This document shows, piece by piece, positions 1 to 10,253 of a stretch of DNA of 64,000 nt. Under the pieces are notes generated by a model. That model was given only the letters and a program-made list of their open reading frames with translations. It did not search any database and was not told the origin of the DNA. Position numbers and translations under genes: made by a program. Origin of the DNA: Asterias rubens (lineage: Eukaryota > Echinodermata > Asteroidea > Forcipulatida > Asteriidae); NCBI RefSeq assembly GCF_902459465.1, contig NC_047071.1:9185002-9249001 (forward strand), given 5' to 3'. Positions within the stretch are counted from its first letter, which is position 1, and each line of letters starts with the position of its first letter.

Positions 1-345
1 AACCAGTCTTCTCATTTGGGGCATCCCATCATATTAACCATAAAATAACAAGCCTGTGTAAATTTTTGCTTAATTGGTCGTCGAAGTTGCGAGAAAATGA
101 TGACAAGAAAAAAAAAACCTTGTTGGACGAATTTGTGTGCTTTCAGATGAGAATAAACGACTTCTAGCTAGGAGTCTTTTAATATTTTAGTGAGAAATTA
201 CTTCTTTCTTAAAAACTACGTTACTTCAGAGCGAGTCATTTCCCACAATGTTTTATACTATCAACAGCTCTCCAATGCTCGTTACCAAGTAGTTTGTTAA
301 GTTAATATTTGCTTTTAGTAATTACCAAACGTGTACCTTCCCTTT
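1..345 (-). repeat. Abundant interspersed repeat 'A', left-truncated
   Basis: First of about 18 copies of a ~370-bp family. Consensus landmarks in plus orientation are ggacactattggtaatt, ggctccctctgaagt, tttcgagaaagaagtaatt, gacctcagattt, ctcaaattttcacaggttt and ccaatagtgtccac. This copy is reversed and cut by the window edge. Confidence 0.85.
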
Positions 346-1140
346 AAAGATAAATCAACATAGAATATCTAGTCACACAACTATACTTTTGAAATTGGAA
401 TCAAAAACAAGAAAAAGATTCCATGTTCTTTACAATTAAAATGTTACCAGTTGACATGGGCGCATGGGAAGGCCGGGCTCGTGATGTTGGTTGGCGTTCG
501 TTCGAGTCAAACATTTCAACGCTTCGTTTAGCTTGATATAAATAACTTACTTAGCATATAAATATACGCATATGTATTTCAAAAGGGGGAGGTTACGCAT
601 ATGCATTTTAAAAGGAGTAGGTTGACATGTGAAACCAACAAAATAACTTATTTATAATTTGACATTAAAAGTAAATGAAGGGAAATAACTTGAAAAGCTT
701 AAAATAGCACTGGGTTTGACTGCACAAATCAGAAGCTATACGTGTTACCTTCGATAAACACTTCCTAGTAATTTATGGATCTAAATATTTATGGAACCTA
801 ACTTAGAACGGAGTCATTTATAACAAATAAAGAATGGTTCATGAGTTTGCAAGATGATGAATTGTATAGGCCTACAAAGCAAGGCCAACTTTGGGTGTTC
901 TCAGCGAAGTCAGATGTGACTAAATACTTCCGCTAAGGTTAGGTCATGAGCGTGACCTCGGAAAGTGCTGACGGCTGTTGCATGAGTGCACCTAATGAAA
1001 CAGTGACATCATTTTTCCAAAACTGGATGATAGTAACTGCGGTTTTACCATAACCGGATACTGTCAGATGTTTTTGTTTACAGTCGATCGGACATGCTTC
1101 GTCTTTCGTGAATCTATGATTTAATCCTAAAACAATACAT
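346..1140. other. Intergenic, nothing recognised
   Basis: AT-rich sequence with a short direct duplication around 560-620 (two catatgcattt-like segments). No exon or strong repeat family was recognised. Confidence 0.5.
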
Positions 1141-1156
1141 TAAAAGACATTCGCTC

Positions 1157-1223
1157 GGTAAAATTTGGACTGTTCCATTTCACTCGGCTTCGCCTCGTGA
1201 AATGGAACAGTACAAATTTTACC
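1157..1223. repeat. Hairpin-forming inverted repeat
   Basis: ggtaaaatttg...ctgttccatttcac is followed after a 13-base loop (tcggcttcgcctc) by its reverse complement. This predicts a stem of about 27 bp with one mismatch region, probably the remnant of a fold-back element. Confidence 0.85.
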
Positions 1224-2973
1224 TTGTGATAATATTCCTCCCATTCCACTCTGAGCCACTCAATATTTGTATACTGTCGGATCAGGCCCTGTAAACGAAT
1301 CTTAAAAATGGATTGACTGACACTGTATTTCCAAATATTGTGACAATAACGTGTACAATATAAAACACTAATGCATAGTTTAGAGAAACATATGAATACA
1401 ACAAACTTGAACGTGGGTGTGTCCATAGAAGCACAGCCTGCCCCAATATTATGTTAATCGTAGCTTAGGTACCTCGAAGTACGTATAATGTACTGACTTT
1501 GCTAAACTTTCTCAATTGCAACCCGCATGTGACGTCATGGAAGTCAAAGGTCAACAACACGACAGTCTCAAACTCAGCAGAGGGCGCTGTGACAGGGTAT
1601 TGTAAGACAAAAATGAGAACTTCGACGAATGTGCTCACATCGGCTACGGCTAGCTTTGGGCGTCGGCTGAAGTGACAACGTTGACAAATGGGACATTTCA
1701 GCGATCCAGCTAAAGCCAAAGCCGCGTCTACTGATTTGGAAAAGGCCACAGTGTGTCCATTTATGCCTATACCTAGCTATGGGGAGCAGTAAATGCGTTA
1801 AAATCTTCGGTAAAGTACAATAATGGCTTATAACTATGAATATGAAAACAGAAAATACTTATAATTAAATCTCACGATTATTTTTACGCTTATTTCCCCG
1901 TATTGTGCAGTTTTAAGTGGCTCAACGCACTGCGTTTAAAACACAGTCGCACAGTTAGTAACACATCTTAGACGAAACATCTGATTTACAACATGTACAC
2001 AACTTAACATCAAGAAACGCTTCACCCTATACAACTTGCTAACCCCAACTAGGCACCCCACCTTTATACAGCTTCAAAGCAATGACTGAGCAATGTTTAC
2101 CTTCACATAAGGAGGAAATCGCATCAATTTAATACTGACAATTTATTTCTTGGTAACTTTAAATGTGCGCCCTTTAAAAATTGGTACAGATTTCCGTCGA
2201 ACGATTAATTGTGCCACGTGGTTCTTTGAAATGTGAAATATGTAACAGGCTTTAAACAAAGCCTGTTACATAAGTGTCTCCAATTATATTCGCCCGTAAG
2301 GATACTCGAATCTCAATTTAAAATAACCTTCTTGGTAAGCTTTTATTACCATTATTTTCAAACTGTGAAAGTTTGTTGTAAGTTTGTGGACATTGTGATT
2401 AGAGTTACAATGAGTAAATACACATCTGTTAAAGTGTTCGTCTATTCAAAAACAGTTGAGTCCATTTCCACTACACTCCAGTTTCGCTTTCTAAATAATC
2501 AGATTTTGCATAATTGGTGTCCATTCTTACTAATGTTGTAAGATGTTTTTATGTGTGGTTATCAATAATATGCAGCGTCATACTTCAAAGGAGTTAGAGG
2601 CTTTCTGGAAAGCCCCGGAACTGGTTAACCGCGAAGCCGATTGAAGGAGCCACTTGGACTGGAAAAAAACACCTCATTTTTGTATGCAGATTATTATCGA
2701 TATTATCAACATTTTGGTACAAGTAATATTGATATTATACACGATCATTTATGCACAGTTTTTACGAGTATTTAAACAACTAGGCTTACATAAAACTGAT
2801 GCTTTCCTGTAAACAATTTCTGAAACAATGGCCGGGAATTTCTGACCATATCCTAACAAGATAACTGAACTTATCCGTCTTAAGGTGCCACACCTAAGTC
2901 CAACTCCAAAAAAACTCAACATCCCAAATGGTCATTATCACTTTGACGTTTGGAAATTGAAGAATTCGGAATT
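1224..2973. other. Intergenic region upstream of gene 1
   Basis: AT-rich and without a recognised gene. A minus-strand open frame at 1749-1465 (94 aa) resembles nothing I know. A tatttaaa near 2770, 200 bp before the gene 1 ATG, is the only TATA-like candidate, so the gene 1 promoter is not resolved. Confidence 0.4.
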
Positions 2974-4908
2974 ATGGGTCCAGTAACGACTAGGTTTTGG
3001 CTCTGCTTTGGTAAGTACTGTCTGTAGTTTAAAATTCAGTTTGTATCAATGACTATCCATGATTGCATAAATGTCTTACTTGAGTCAGAGGCAGTGAACA
3101 CTATTGGTAATTATTCAAAATAACTATATCATAAGACCTTTCTTAACTACGAGTAGTGGGGAGAGGTTGATAGTATAAAACAATGTGAGAAACGGCTCCC
3201 TCTGAATTGCCATAGTTTTCGAGAAAGAAGCAATTTCCACGAGTTTGATTTCGGGACCTCAGATTTAGAGCTTGAGTTCTCGAAACCAACCATCTAAACG
3301 AACACAACTTCGTGTGACAGGGTGTTTTTTCTGTCATTATTATCTCGCAAATTCGATGAGTGATTGAGCTCAAATTTTCACAGGTTTGTTATATTATGTT
3401 ATGCATTATGTTGAGATACACCAACAGTGAAGACTAGTCTTTGGTAATTACCAATGGTGTCCAGTGCCTTTAAAAAGAAGGTGTACGTTTGGAAAACATT
3501 AATTTGTTACCAGCATACATCAGCTTACGATAGTGCGTAAGGCATATTTATAAACATTTCGTTTCGATATAATGTAGTCATGTTGAAAGATATCAGTTCT
3601 TCTGCACTCAAAATAATTTGAATCTGAGAAGCGTTACCGCGTAACGCCTCTCAAATTGCGTGTAAAGATCAACGATGTTCTTCCTCATAATCGCTCCGAA
3701 CTCGCGGCGATTATATCGAAAACGCGACTTTACATGAAATGTTACATGTTAGATTTAGTGTCACACACATAACATACTTAATAACCTGTAGTTTCGACTA
3801 ACGATTTGGTTGCATTTATACCATATGTAATGTTGATGGTAACAAGTTCGCAACATCTACACTTATAAAATATCAAACAATCAAACGGCTCTAAAAACAA
3901 AATGCTGTTTTTTTTTTTAATAACTAAATTTCATATTTTTTCTCCCATATTATAGTTTATTTCCTAATCGTGTGCACAGTTGGGCCAGCCAATGCTCGGC
4001 TTTCGGATGCCGAACACACAGGCAAACTTAAACATCATGGAGCAGCGATCAACAGTACTCGCTCCAGCTTGAATCTACGGAGTCTCCGAGAGGACTTGGT
4101 GGAGAGATACGAGAACAGAGTCCACCGTGTCCGGAGAGATTCCTCGGAGGAGGTCGAGGAAGCCGAAGGGGAGAGCGTCGCCGAGAGTGAGAGCGAGGCT
4201 GGTACCGGAGGGGGCGGAGGAGGGGGGAGCCAGGGTGGTGGAGGCCTGGGTGGAGGAGGAGGCCAGGCTGGCGGACTTGGTGGAAGTCAGGGTGGAGGTC
4301 AGGGCTGGAGTCAAGGCGGAAGCCAGGGCGCGAGCCAGGGTGGAAGCCAGGGCGGGAGCCAGGGTGGAAGCCAGGGCGGGGGCCAGGGTGGAAGCCAGGG
4401 CGGGAGCCAGGGTGGAAGCCAGGGCGGGAGCCAGGGTGGAAGCCAGGGCGGGAGCCAGGGTGGAAGCCAGGGCGGGAGCCAGGGTGGAAGCCAGGGCGGG
4501 GGCCAGGGTGGAAGCCAGGGCGGGAGCCAGGGTGGAAGCCAGGGCGGGAGCCAGGGTGGAAGCCAGGGCGGGAGCCAGGGTGGAAGCCAGGGCGGGGGCC
4601 AGGGTGGAAGCCAGGGCGGGAGCCAGGGTGGAAGCCAGGGCGGGAGCCAGGGCGGGAGCCAGGGCGGGAGCCAGGGTGGAAGCCAGGGCGGGAGCCAGGG
4701 TGGAAGCCAGGGCGGGGGCCAGGGTGGAAGCCAGGGCACTGGATCGCGAAGCTACATACCTCTAAATCCTTACTTTAAAGTGCCACCAAGGAACAGGAGG
4801 AAGAACAACGCTTTAAACTCTGCTGCGTCTTCCATCAGGCTTGGTTGGGTCTGGAAAATGCTCCTAGTGCAAATGTTCGCTGTCATTACTTGCTATACCT
4901 TGATATGA
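2974..4908 (+). CDS. Gene 1: secreted or GPI-anchored GGSQ-repeat protein (2 exons)
   Basis: Join 2974-3010 and 3956-4908, 329 aa. Exon 1 (37 nt) opens at an ATG and ends in a G before gtaagt; the acceptor is tattatag, and the phase-1 join makes a Val codon. The joined N-terminus is a signal peptide of about 26 residues ending GPANA, an A-x-A type cleavage site. Next come a basic/polar segment, a furin-like RVRR at about residues 70-73, an acidic serine/glutamate stretch (about 74-95), and then about 40 GGSQ units with GGGQ variants. The last 16 residues are hydrophobic with no tail after them, preceded by small residues (NSAASS) and a short spacer. This fits a GPI-attachment signal better than a transmembrane anchor, though that is inferred. 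It is the first of four same-strand genes with this plan. The exact function is unknown; a matrix, adhesive or biomineral-associated role is possible. The repeat copy number is probably polymorphic. Confidence 0.85.
3011..3955 (+). other. Intron of gene 1
   Basis: Phase-1 intron of 945 bp, with donor gtaagt and acceptor ttatag after a T-rich stretch. It contains a near-complete copy of the abundant interspersed repeat (3089-3473). No exon is visible inside it. Confidence 0.8.
3089..3473 (+). repeat. Repeat A copy (gene 1 intron)
   Basis: Near-complete copy running from aggcagtgaacactattgg to ccagtgcctttaa. Confidence 0.85.
4304..4738 (+). repeat. In-frame 12/24-bp coding minisatellite (GGSQ units)
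   Basis: The coding strand repeats a 12-bp unit translating as GGSQ. It alternates between a ggtggaagccag and a ggcgggagccag version, giving a 24-bp period. A ggcgggggccag (GGGQ) variant recurs after nine, seven and nine GGSQ units, so a second-order repeat of about 96-120 bp is visible. All units stay in frame. Long open frames on other frames and on the reverse strand here (Pro/Trp/Leu-rich) are shadows. Confidence 0.95.
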
Positions 4909-5003
4909 TGATGTGTAAGACTTGACAAATTGAATGAAATGATCTGAGACGACCGTCAACAACTATTGGAACACTAAGACATTTTAGTTCCTTAAAGAAC
5001 GTA

Positions 5004-5009
5004 AATAAA
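5004..5009 (+). terminator. Polyadenylation signal of gene 1
   Basis: AATAAA lies 96 bp after the gene 1 stop codon. A second AATAAA is near 5155, so alternative ends are possible. Confidence 0.6.
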
Positions 5010-5410
5010 GTTGAACAGTTGATTATGATTTACTAAAAGGTGTAGTTGCTACACGTTTTTGACTAAATGACAGCATCACCTGCAGCTATACATTGTTATG
5101 ATGATTTGCATGATTTGACCAAATTTAATTTGATGATCTCAGACTATCGAAAAAATAAAACCTATATAATTTGAATCACAAAACTAAATAGTGTGTTAAA
5201 CAAAAATGCAAAAAGCGGTATTTACATCCCGTTATTGGCTGTTGCTGAGACTTATTAAAGTCAATGCTGGTAATATTGGTGATCAGGAGTAACAATTGTT
5301 ATTGTATATCCTCATGAGTGCTTCTTTAAAGACATGGTGAAGTGCAAACAAAATGTTCTTCGTTTTTGTCACGGTGAGGTCGGCGGTTGATGAAAATATG
5401 AAACTTTGGA

Positions 5411-5513
5411 ACGCAGACTTACCAGGTAAATGTCCACTGTTAACGTAGTTCTGAGCACGCGCACATTACCGAGAACAGTGGATTTTACTTGGTAAGTCTG
5501 CTGCCACCAAGCG
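5411..5513. mobile_element. MITE-like inverted-repeat element, family b
   Basis: Ends cgcagacttaccaggtaaa and ggtaagtctgctgccacc are inverted copies about 100 bp apart. The same family recurs at 45008-45118 and 58102-58218. It has no coding capacity. Confidence 0.75.
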
Positions 5514-6280
5514 TCAAAAAAAGTTCCCTGTTCCAACGAATAGCAGAAGTTACTTGTGAAAAGTAACCAATCATTGAAAATTGTGCCTAACTTGTTGTAA
5601 CCTTTACAGAGACAATTTGAGATACGATTTTACTATACAACACCTTGCGTAGGCTAACAACACAAGTATTAAACTTTGAAACAATAAACCATGAAGGAAA
5701 AAAGTGTCACTGTAGTCTGATATTAAAATGTTAATGAAGATCTCTACTATTTGTATGTTCTGTGATTTCAAACGATGACACTTTCTCCCCATCTCTCAAC
5801 CAGCGGTTACTATCTTTCTGCGAAGTATACCGATGTGATTATTTTAGTAAAGTAGAAACCAAGGAAACATGTGGCAATCAACTTCATTTTGTTTTATTTT
5901 TAAATAAAACAAAATGAATTTCCCAACACAAGGTCAAAGCCATTCAGGTCAAAATGCCACTAATTAGTGAAAAGGGACAAAATAAGGTAAAGATTGTTCC
6001 ACCGGTATTTGTTCACATTCCTTTATCGAATTATGGCAGATTTGGTGTTGGTTTAAAACAAACTCATGTTTTTGTTTAATGAGTTTCTTTTCATCGCAGT
6101 GCGCTGGGGGGGGGGGGGGTTATACAAGGACTAATCTCTATGATTCTTCAAGAGTCCGGAAAACGTTGCATGTTCGACTTTAAGACTATAGACTATTCAA
6201 CATTTTGATTAATAATACCGTGTTGCTATTAAGTGCATTTTGCAATAACCGTATAATATATTGGCTAAACGTTAAAGCCC
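5514..6280. other. Intergenic, with a perfect palindrome
   Basis: Contains a perfect 17-bp inverted repeat with a 2-base loop at 5883-5918 (ttcattttgttttattt and its complement) and a poly-G run near 6108. No gene was recognised. Confidence 0.6.
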
Positions 6281-6281
6281 T

Positions 6282-6451
6282 GCCGTCGATTTCACAAAAC
6301 GCTTCCTAACTTAAGACTAATCTTAGGACTTTAGGGCGAGTCCAAATCCTGCACTGTAGCATTCAGACCTTAAGATTAATCCTAAGTTAGGAAGAGTTAC
6401 TCGTCCTAACTCGAGATAAGACGAGTCCTAACTCTTTGTGAAATCGACCCC
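6282..6451. mobile_element. MITE-like element, family a
   Basis: Ends cgtcgatttcacaaaacg and ctttgtgaaatcgacc are inverted copies, and the interior is itself largely self-complementary (taactt.agattaatctta motifs). Four copies lie in the window: here, 28619-28787, 32801-32968 and 39956-40114. Confidence 0.85.
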
Positions 6452-6584
6452 AGGTCACTGTGCTTGTAATAATCCCTCAGCTCCCTTCAGACAGTATACA
6501 GCCCTGGCTTGCCGTGGTGCTCATAATGCTTTCTCATACTCGGTATAAACCTCTACCCTCGCAGGTAACCATTTGTTGCCCAAT

Positions 6585-6680
6585 GACACAAAGTTTCATG
6601 ACCGGGATTCGAGCGCACACTCCGGTGACTTAACCACAAGAACTTTAAATGCGATTCCCTCAACCACTCAGCCAAAATAC
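6585..6680 (-). repeat. tRNA-derived SINE head
   Basis: On the minus strand a box A-like ggctgagtggttgaggg and a box B-like gctcgaatcccgg are spaced as in a class II (Leu/Ser-like) tRNA. No intact acceptor stem was confirmed, so this is more likely a SINE than a tRNA gene. Confidence 0.5.
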
Positions 6681-6921
6681 ATTTGAAGATGGTATAAGAA
6701 ACTATTTTTACCGAATTGTGAGTAGTTTCCACCATTCGTTGAGAATCACCTGAGCACCGATACCGTTGTGGCTCTAATTTGAGACGGGAAAACGTGAGAG
6801 GTGTAAAGGGGTAAACAAAACAAAGTGGAGTAATTACTTTAAATACTATATAGGCCTAGTTAATCTGCCATTGTGTTCACGGATAAGATTGGTTAGACTT
6901 AATTAAGAGCGGTTCGCCGGA

Positions 6922-6929
6922 TGACGTCA
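6922..6929 (+). promoter_or_regulatory. Palindromic CRE/ATF-type site upstream of gene 2
   Basis: A perfect TGACGTCA (within ATGACGTCAT) lies 343 bp before the gene 2 start codon. A TATATA stretch is near 6847. The promoter role is inferred from position; the transcription start is not known. Confidence 0.35.
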
Positions 6930-7271
6930 TACGGGGGTCAACTGATCGGATCATGGATGGCAATAGTCACCACGATATTTTTAGAATTCCCATTCCAGAT
7001 TTAGAGATCACTAGTTCTATCGTTCGTGGTTTTCTGACTAGCGGCGGAATAATCCAATTATCCAGACCCTACACAGTTCAGCCATGGTGTGACAAGGTAC
7101 CATCGGGCCACAGGGGCTTAACAAAAAGTAATCCCCTAATATGGGCATGCTCGTCAAAAGTCGGCGATAAGCGCGGCAATCGGTTTCATTCTACCATCGG
7201 GAGCCGAACTACCAACTTCTCAATATCATTTCTACGCGCACAAGGCACAAGGAATCTCCCGGCAGTAAAAC

Positions 7272-8907
7272 ATGACATACTTATTATTGATACTGGCATT
7301 GTGCCCATTAGCAGGTAAGATATATCAGTTTATCTATCATATGGCATTCTTATAAATTAAGATAATGACTGGTTTCTTTAATTTGTTTATTCAAAGTGGC
7401 AATACATTGGGGACACATCCTACTGCGATTTGATCGGAATTATTATTGTTTGCATGTTTTTTTTAAGAACATGATTAATCAGAAAATATATTTAACACAA
7501 ATACTGAAAGCCTACTTTGTGAACAGATTGTTCTAAATGATTTAGCGGACTTGACCACTGATCCATGATGTGGAAAGACGGCTAAATTGGAAAATTAGAT
7601 GTGATAGTCGAAACTTAAGACGAATTTATCGTCTTAACTTGAAACACAAAATATGCATGTTTTTTAACCGTTTTTTTAATAATAGTTTGTTTTTGCTTCA
7701 GAAGAATGATAATTACTAGTTTTAATTAACTAGAACACACTGTCAATAACATACAAAAGCAACAAAACTGTCATAAATTGAAAGATGTCTACAGCCAGAT
7801 TGCTTTCATCAATAGACACATGTATTTGGATGCATCAAAAAACAAAATTGTGAGGCCTACTAACTTAAAGAGATTACACATTTTATTTATAAGTAATTTT
7901 TCAGAAGACAACAAAACTTTTACCCTTCCTGCCAGATGCTTTCTTTAGAACAGCTTTTGGGGAAGAAAATTGCTCTTTTCAAACTGACTTTTCAATAGAG
8001 AATCGTCGTAATATTCTGCCAATGCTCCTGTTTTATTTAGATTGAAAAGTGACTAAATTTCCTGGAAAAAAAAGAACAACTAAAATAAATAACCTCAATC
8101 AGGTAGCCTTATCTCTGACCTTTACGGAGTTCTCATTATCATAACAATATCCAAAGTTATTGGTGACATAATTATGGATGTAATTGGCTTTGCATATTGT
8201 CCTTTTTGTTGTATAATCATAGTTTTAAAGATGATGACTTAAAGTTACTAATCCAAAAATTAATGTGTGATCTTTCAGCGATTTGCCAGTACGTACCCGT
8301 GAACATACCAAATGTAGACTACCCACAGCCTCCGTCAACGACACAACCCCCCATGCCACCCTTCGGTGGTGGTGGTGCTGGACACGGCGTCGGTGGACCG
8401 GGGGCAGCCGGTGGACCGGGGGCAGCCGGTGGCCCAAGTGCCCCAGGTGGCCCAGGCGGACCAGGTGGAAACCCAGGAGGAGTGGGCGGAGTGGGCGGAG
8501 TGGGTGGAGTGGGTGGAGTAGGTGGAGTAGGTGGAGTCGGTGGAGTAGGTGGAGTCGGTGGTACGGGGGGAGCCTCATTTCCGGGCGGTAACAGTGGAAG
8601 CGTCGGCGGTGGAACCGGTGTAGCCGGTGGGGCCGGACAAGCGGCAGGAGGCGCAACCGACGGCAACGACGATGACTCGGACGATATGGACGGCTCGGGA
8701 TCAGGCGACGGGAGCATGAACGCCCAGTATTCTTCATATGACTACGGGGCTGGAGGCGGGGTCGGTCTGTTGAACAGCCCGGGAAAAACAGCGTCAGTCA
8801 CCCTTGCCTGTATCGTCGTCGGAGGCCTTCTAGTCGCAGGCGGGATGTACATATTTTACAAAAGGCAACAGAGAAACACGGCCGGTACAACACGTCTTAA
8901 TGTTTAA
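7272..8907 (+). CDS. Gene 2: type I membrane protein with Gly-rich GGV/GGP ectodomain (2 exons)
   Basis: Join 7272-7314 and 8279-8907, 223 aa. Exon 1 (43 nt) encodes MTYLLLILALCPLA plus one base before gtaaga. Exon 2 starts after tctttcag, and the split codon becomes Ala. Residues 1-17 form the signal peptide. Residues 18-45 are Pro-rich. They are followed by GGPGAA-like and then about nine GGV repeats (roughly 80-110), and by an acidic patch of Asp/Ser/Gly (about 142-160). A Tyr-containing stretch leads to one membrane span at about 188-208 (VTLACIVVGG...) and a 15-residue basic tail starting KRQQR. The layout matches genes 3 and 4. The open frame continuing upstream of 8279 is intron read-through and should not be used as the start. 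Function is unknown; a cell-surface matrix or skeletal protein is inferred from composition only. Confidence 0.85.
7315..8278 (+). other. Intron of gene 2
   Basis: AT-rich phase-1 intron of 964 bp with donor gtaaga and acceptor tctttcag. No known repeat family of this window and no other coding segment was recognised in it. Confidence 0.8.
8480..8567 (+). repeat. 9-bp coding minisatellite (GGV units)
   Basis: Tandem units of the type ggagtgggc/t encode Gly-Gly-Val within the gene 2 ectodomain. Third-position changes are the main difference between units, consistent with replication slippage kept in frame. A preceding pair of 18-bp ggaccgggggcagccggt units encodes GGPGAA. Confidence 0.9.
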
Positions 8908-10120
8908 GAACCAACCGTGGACAGACATTTTTACTTTTAATCAGATTTTTACTCCTTAGAGTAGCAGCGTTTTTTTTTTTTATCTATATTCGGTTGTAGA
9001 GTACATTTATAAGTTAAATTGAGTTGAAGTAGTATACATTGCTTGTATTATAGCAATGTTTATAAATCATTTGAAAATCTTCCACCTCACTGGCTTCAAA
9101 ATTCATCTCGATAGAGATGTATAGACTGGTCTCTTTTTTTGTGGACCAAAAATGATCTGCAAGCACAGATTCACCCATCGTTTGGAATATCTTAACTCAG
9201 TTCGGATCTCAGCCGTGACACCACATGGGACGATCGAATGTGTGATCATTCCCATGCCACTTCAAGTGGGGGTTTGGAGCCACACTCAGAAAGTTGAAAT
9301 AATTATTTTGCTTTGAGCTAAACCTTTTTTTTTTAATAATTTATCTATTCACATCAGGGACACAATACCATTCTACATACTTAAGACACTCTCTGAAAGC
9401 ACACTTTCTTCGACATCGGTTTAATTGTTGCCAGTGTCTCAGTGCCTTTAAGCAAACCTCTTGTTCGGGCGATTTATGAAGTTAGCAAGACCGATTGATA
9501 ATAATAGTCTTCTAGCTTTGCTTGGTCAGTGAATCCTTTCTTAAGATATTACATAAAACATACTCGTAAAGAGACTAACGCGAGTGCTTGCAGGCGAGCC
9601 GTCCAATTGTAGTCTCTCTTCGAGCGTGCATGTTTTTTTTCTCCAAAATACGTCACTTACCATGCATCGCTTTCAAGACTGATATCAAATTGGAAAGGAA
9701 TTGTGTAACTGGCGGTAATGATCGTTGCAATGTTAATTTTACAACCCTGGTTTCGAACTTCGTTTGTCACAGAGTTAATAACATTATTTTCGTCAGTGCG
9801 GAAACAATCAAGAACTGAAAGTGCCTGACTAACGAACCCTATTATTATCTTGTATTACTTTGTATAATTACAATATCGGCTGATGACGTGTAAAAAGGTC
9901 TTCGGTGAGGAACTTGAATAAATGAATTGACTAAGCTGAATACTTTCCAACGAGCGAGGGCGCCGCTCTCTCACATCACTTGCCGCTAAAACTTTTTTGC
10001 AAATACCAATATTGCGCAAGCACTAGCTTTGAAATGAGTTGTATGCTGGTATAGCTAGGGATGCAATTACGATCGATAGTTAGACCACCATGCATTTCAC
10101 TCATATCGAGTATTTGCGAT
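8908..10120. other. Gene 2 downstream region
   Basis: AT-rich, with no AATAAA close to the gene 2 stop. The first clear one is at 9917-9922, so the 3' end of gene 2 is unresolved. The stretch 9340-9460 has faint similarity to repeat A. Confidence 0.4.
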
Positions 10121-10123
10121 ACG

Positions 10124-10253
10124 GAGTGCGTTTTGGCGACCCCAATCAGAAGCATTGGTCATCGGTTTAGCGCGGTGACGATGTTGTTCAGACCAACCCG
10201 TAACCGACTTATAGACTCGGTTGGGCTCTAATTGGTGTCGCCAAAATGCACTC
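10124..10253. mobile_element. Inverted-repeat element
   Basis: gagtgcgttttggcgacccc and the inverted ggtgtcgccaaaatgcactc bound about 130 bp. Confidence 0.7.

Noticed and set aside
4127-4765. Long alternative frames over the GGSQ array (Arg/Ala/Glu-rich plus frame and Pro/Trp/Leu-rich minus frame at 4311-4739)
   Set aside because: They exist only because the repeat unit is a multiple of three. They lack the signal exon and do not extend into unique sequence.
6953-7318. 121-aa open frame ending at the gene 2 exon 1 donor
   Set aside because: It is out of frame with the signal-peptide reading at 7272 and runs into the donor site; probably 5' leader sequence.
8197-8278. N-terminal extension MSFLLYNHSFKDDD of the gene 2 frame
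   Set aside because: It lies in the intron upstream of a good acceptor (tctttcag), and the exon 1 signal peptide gives a far better protein start.
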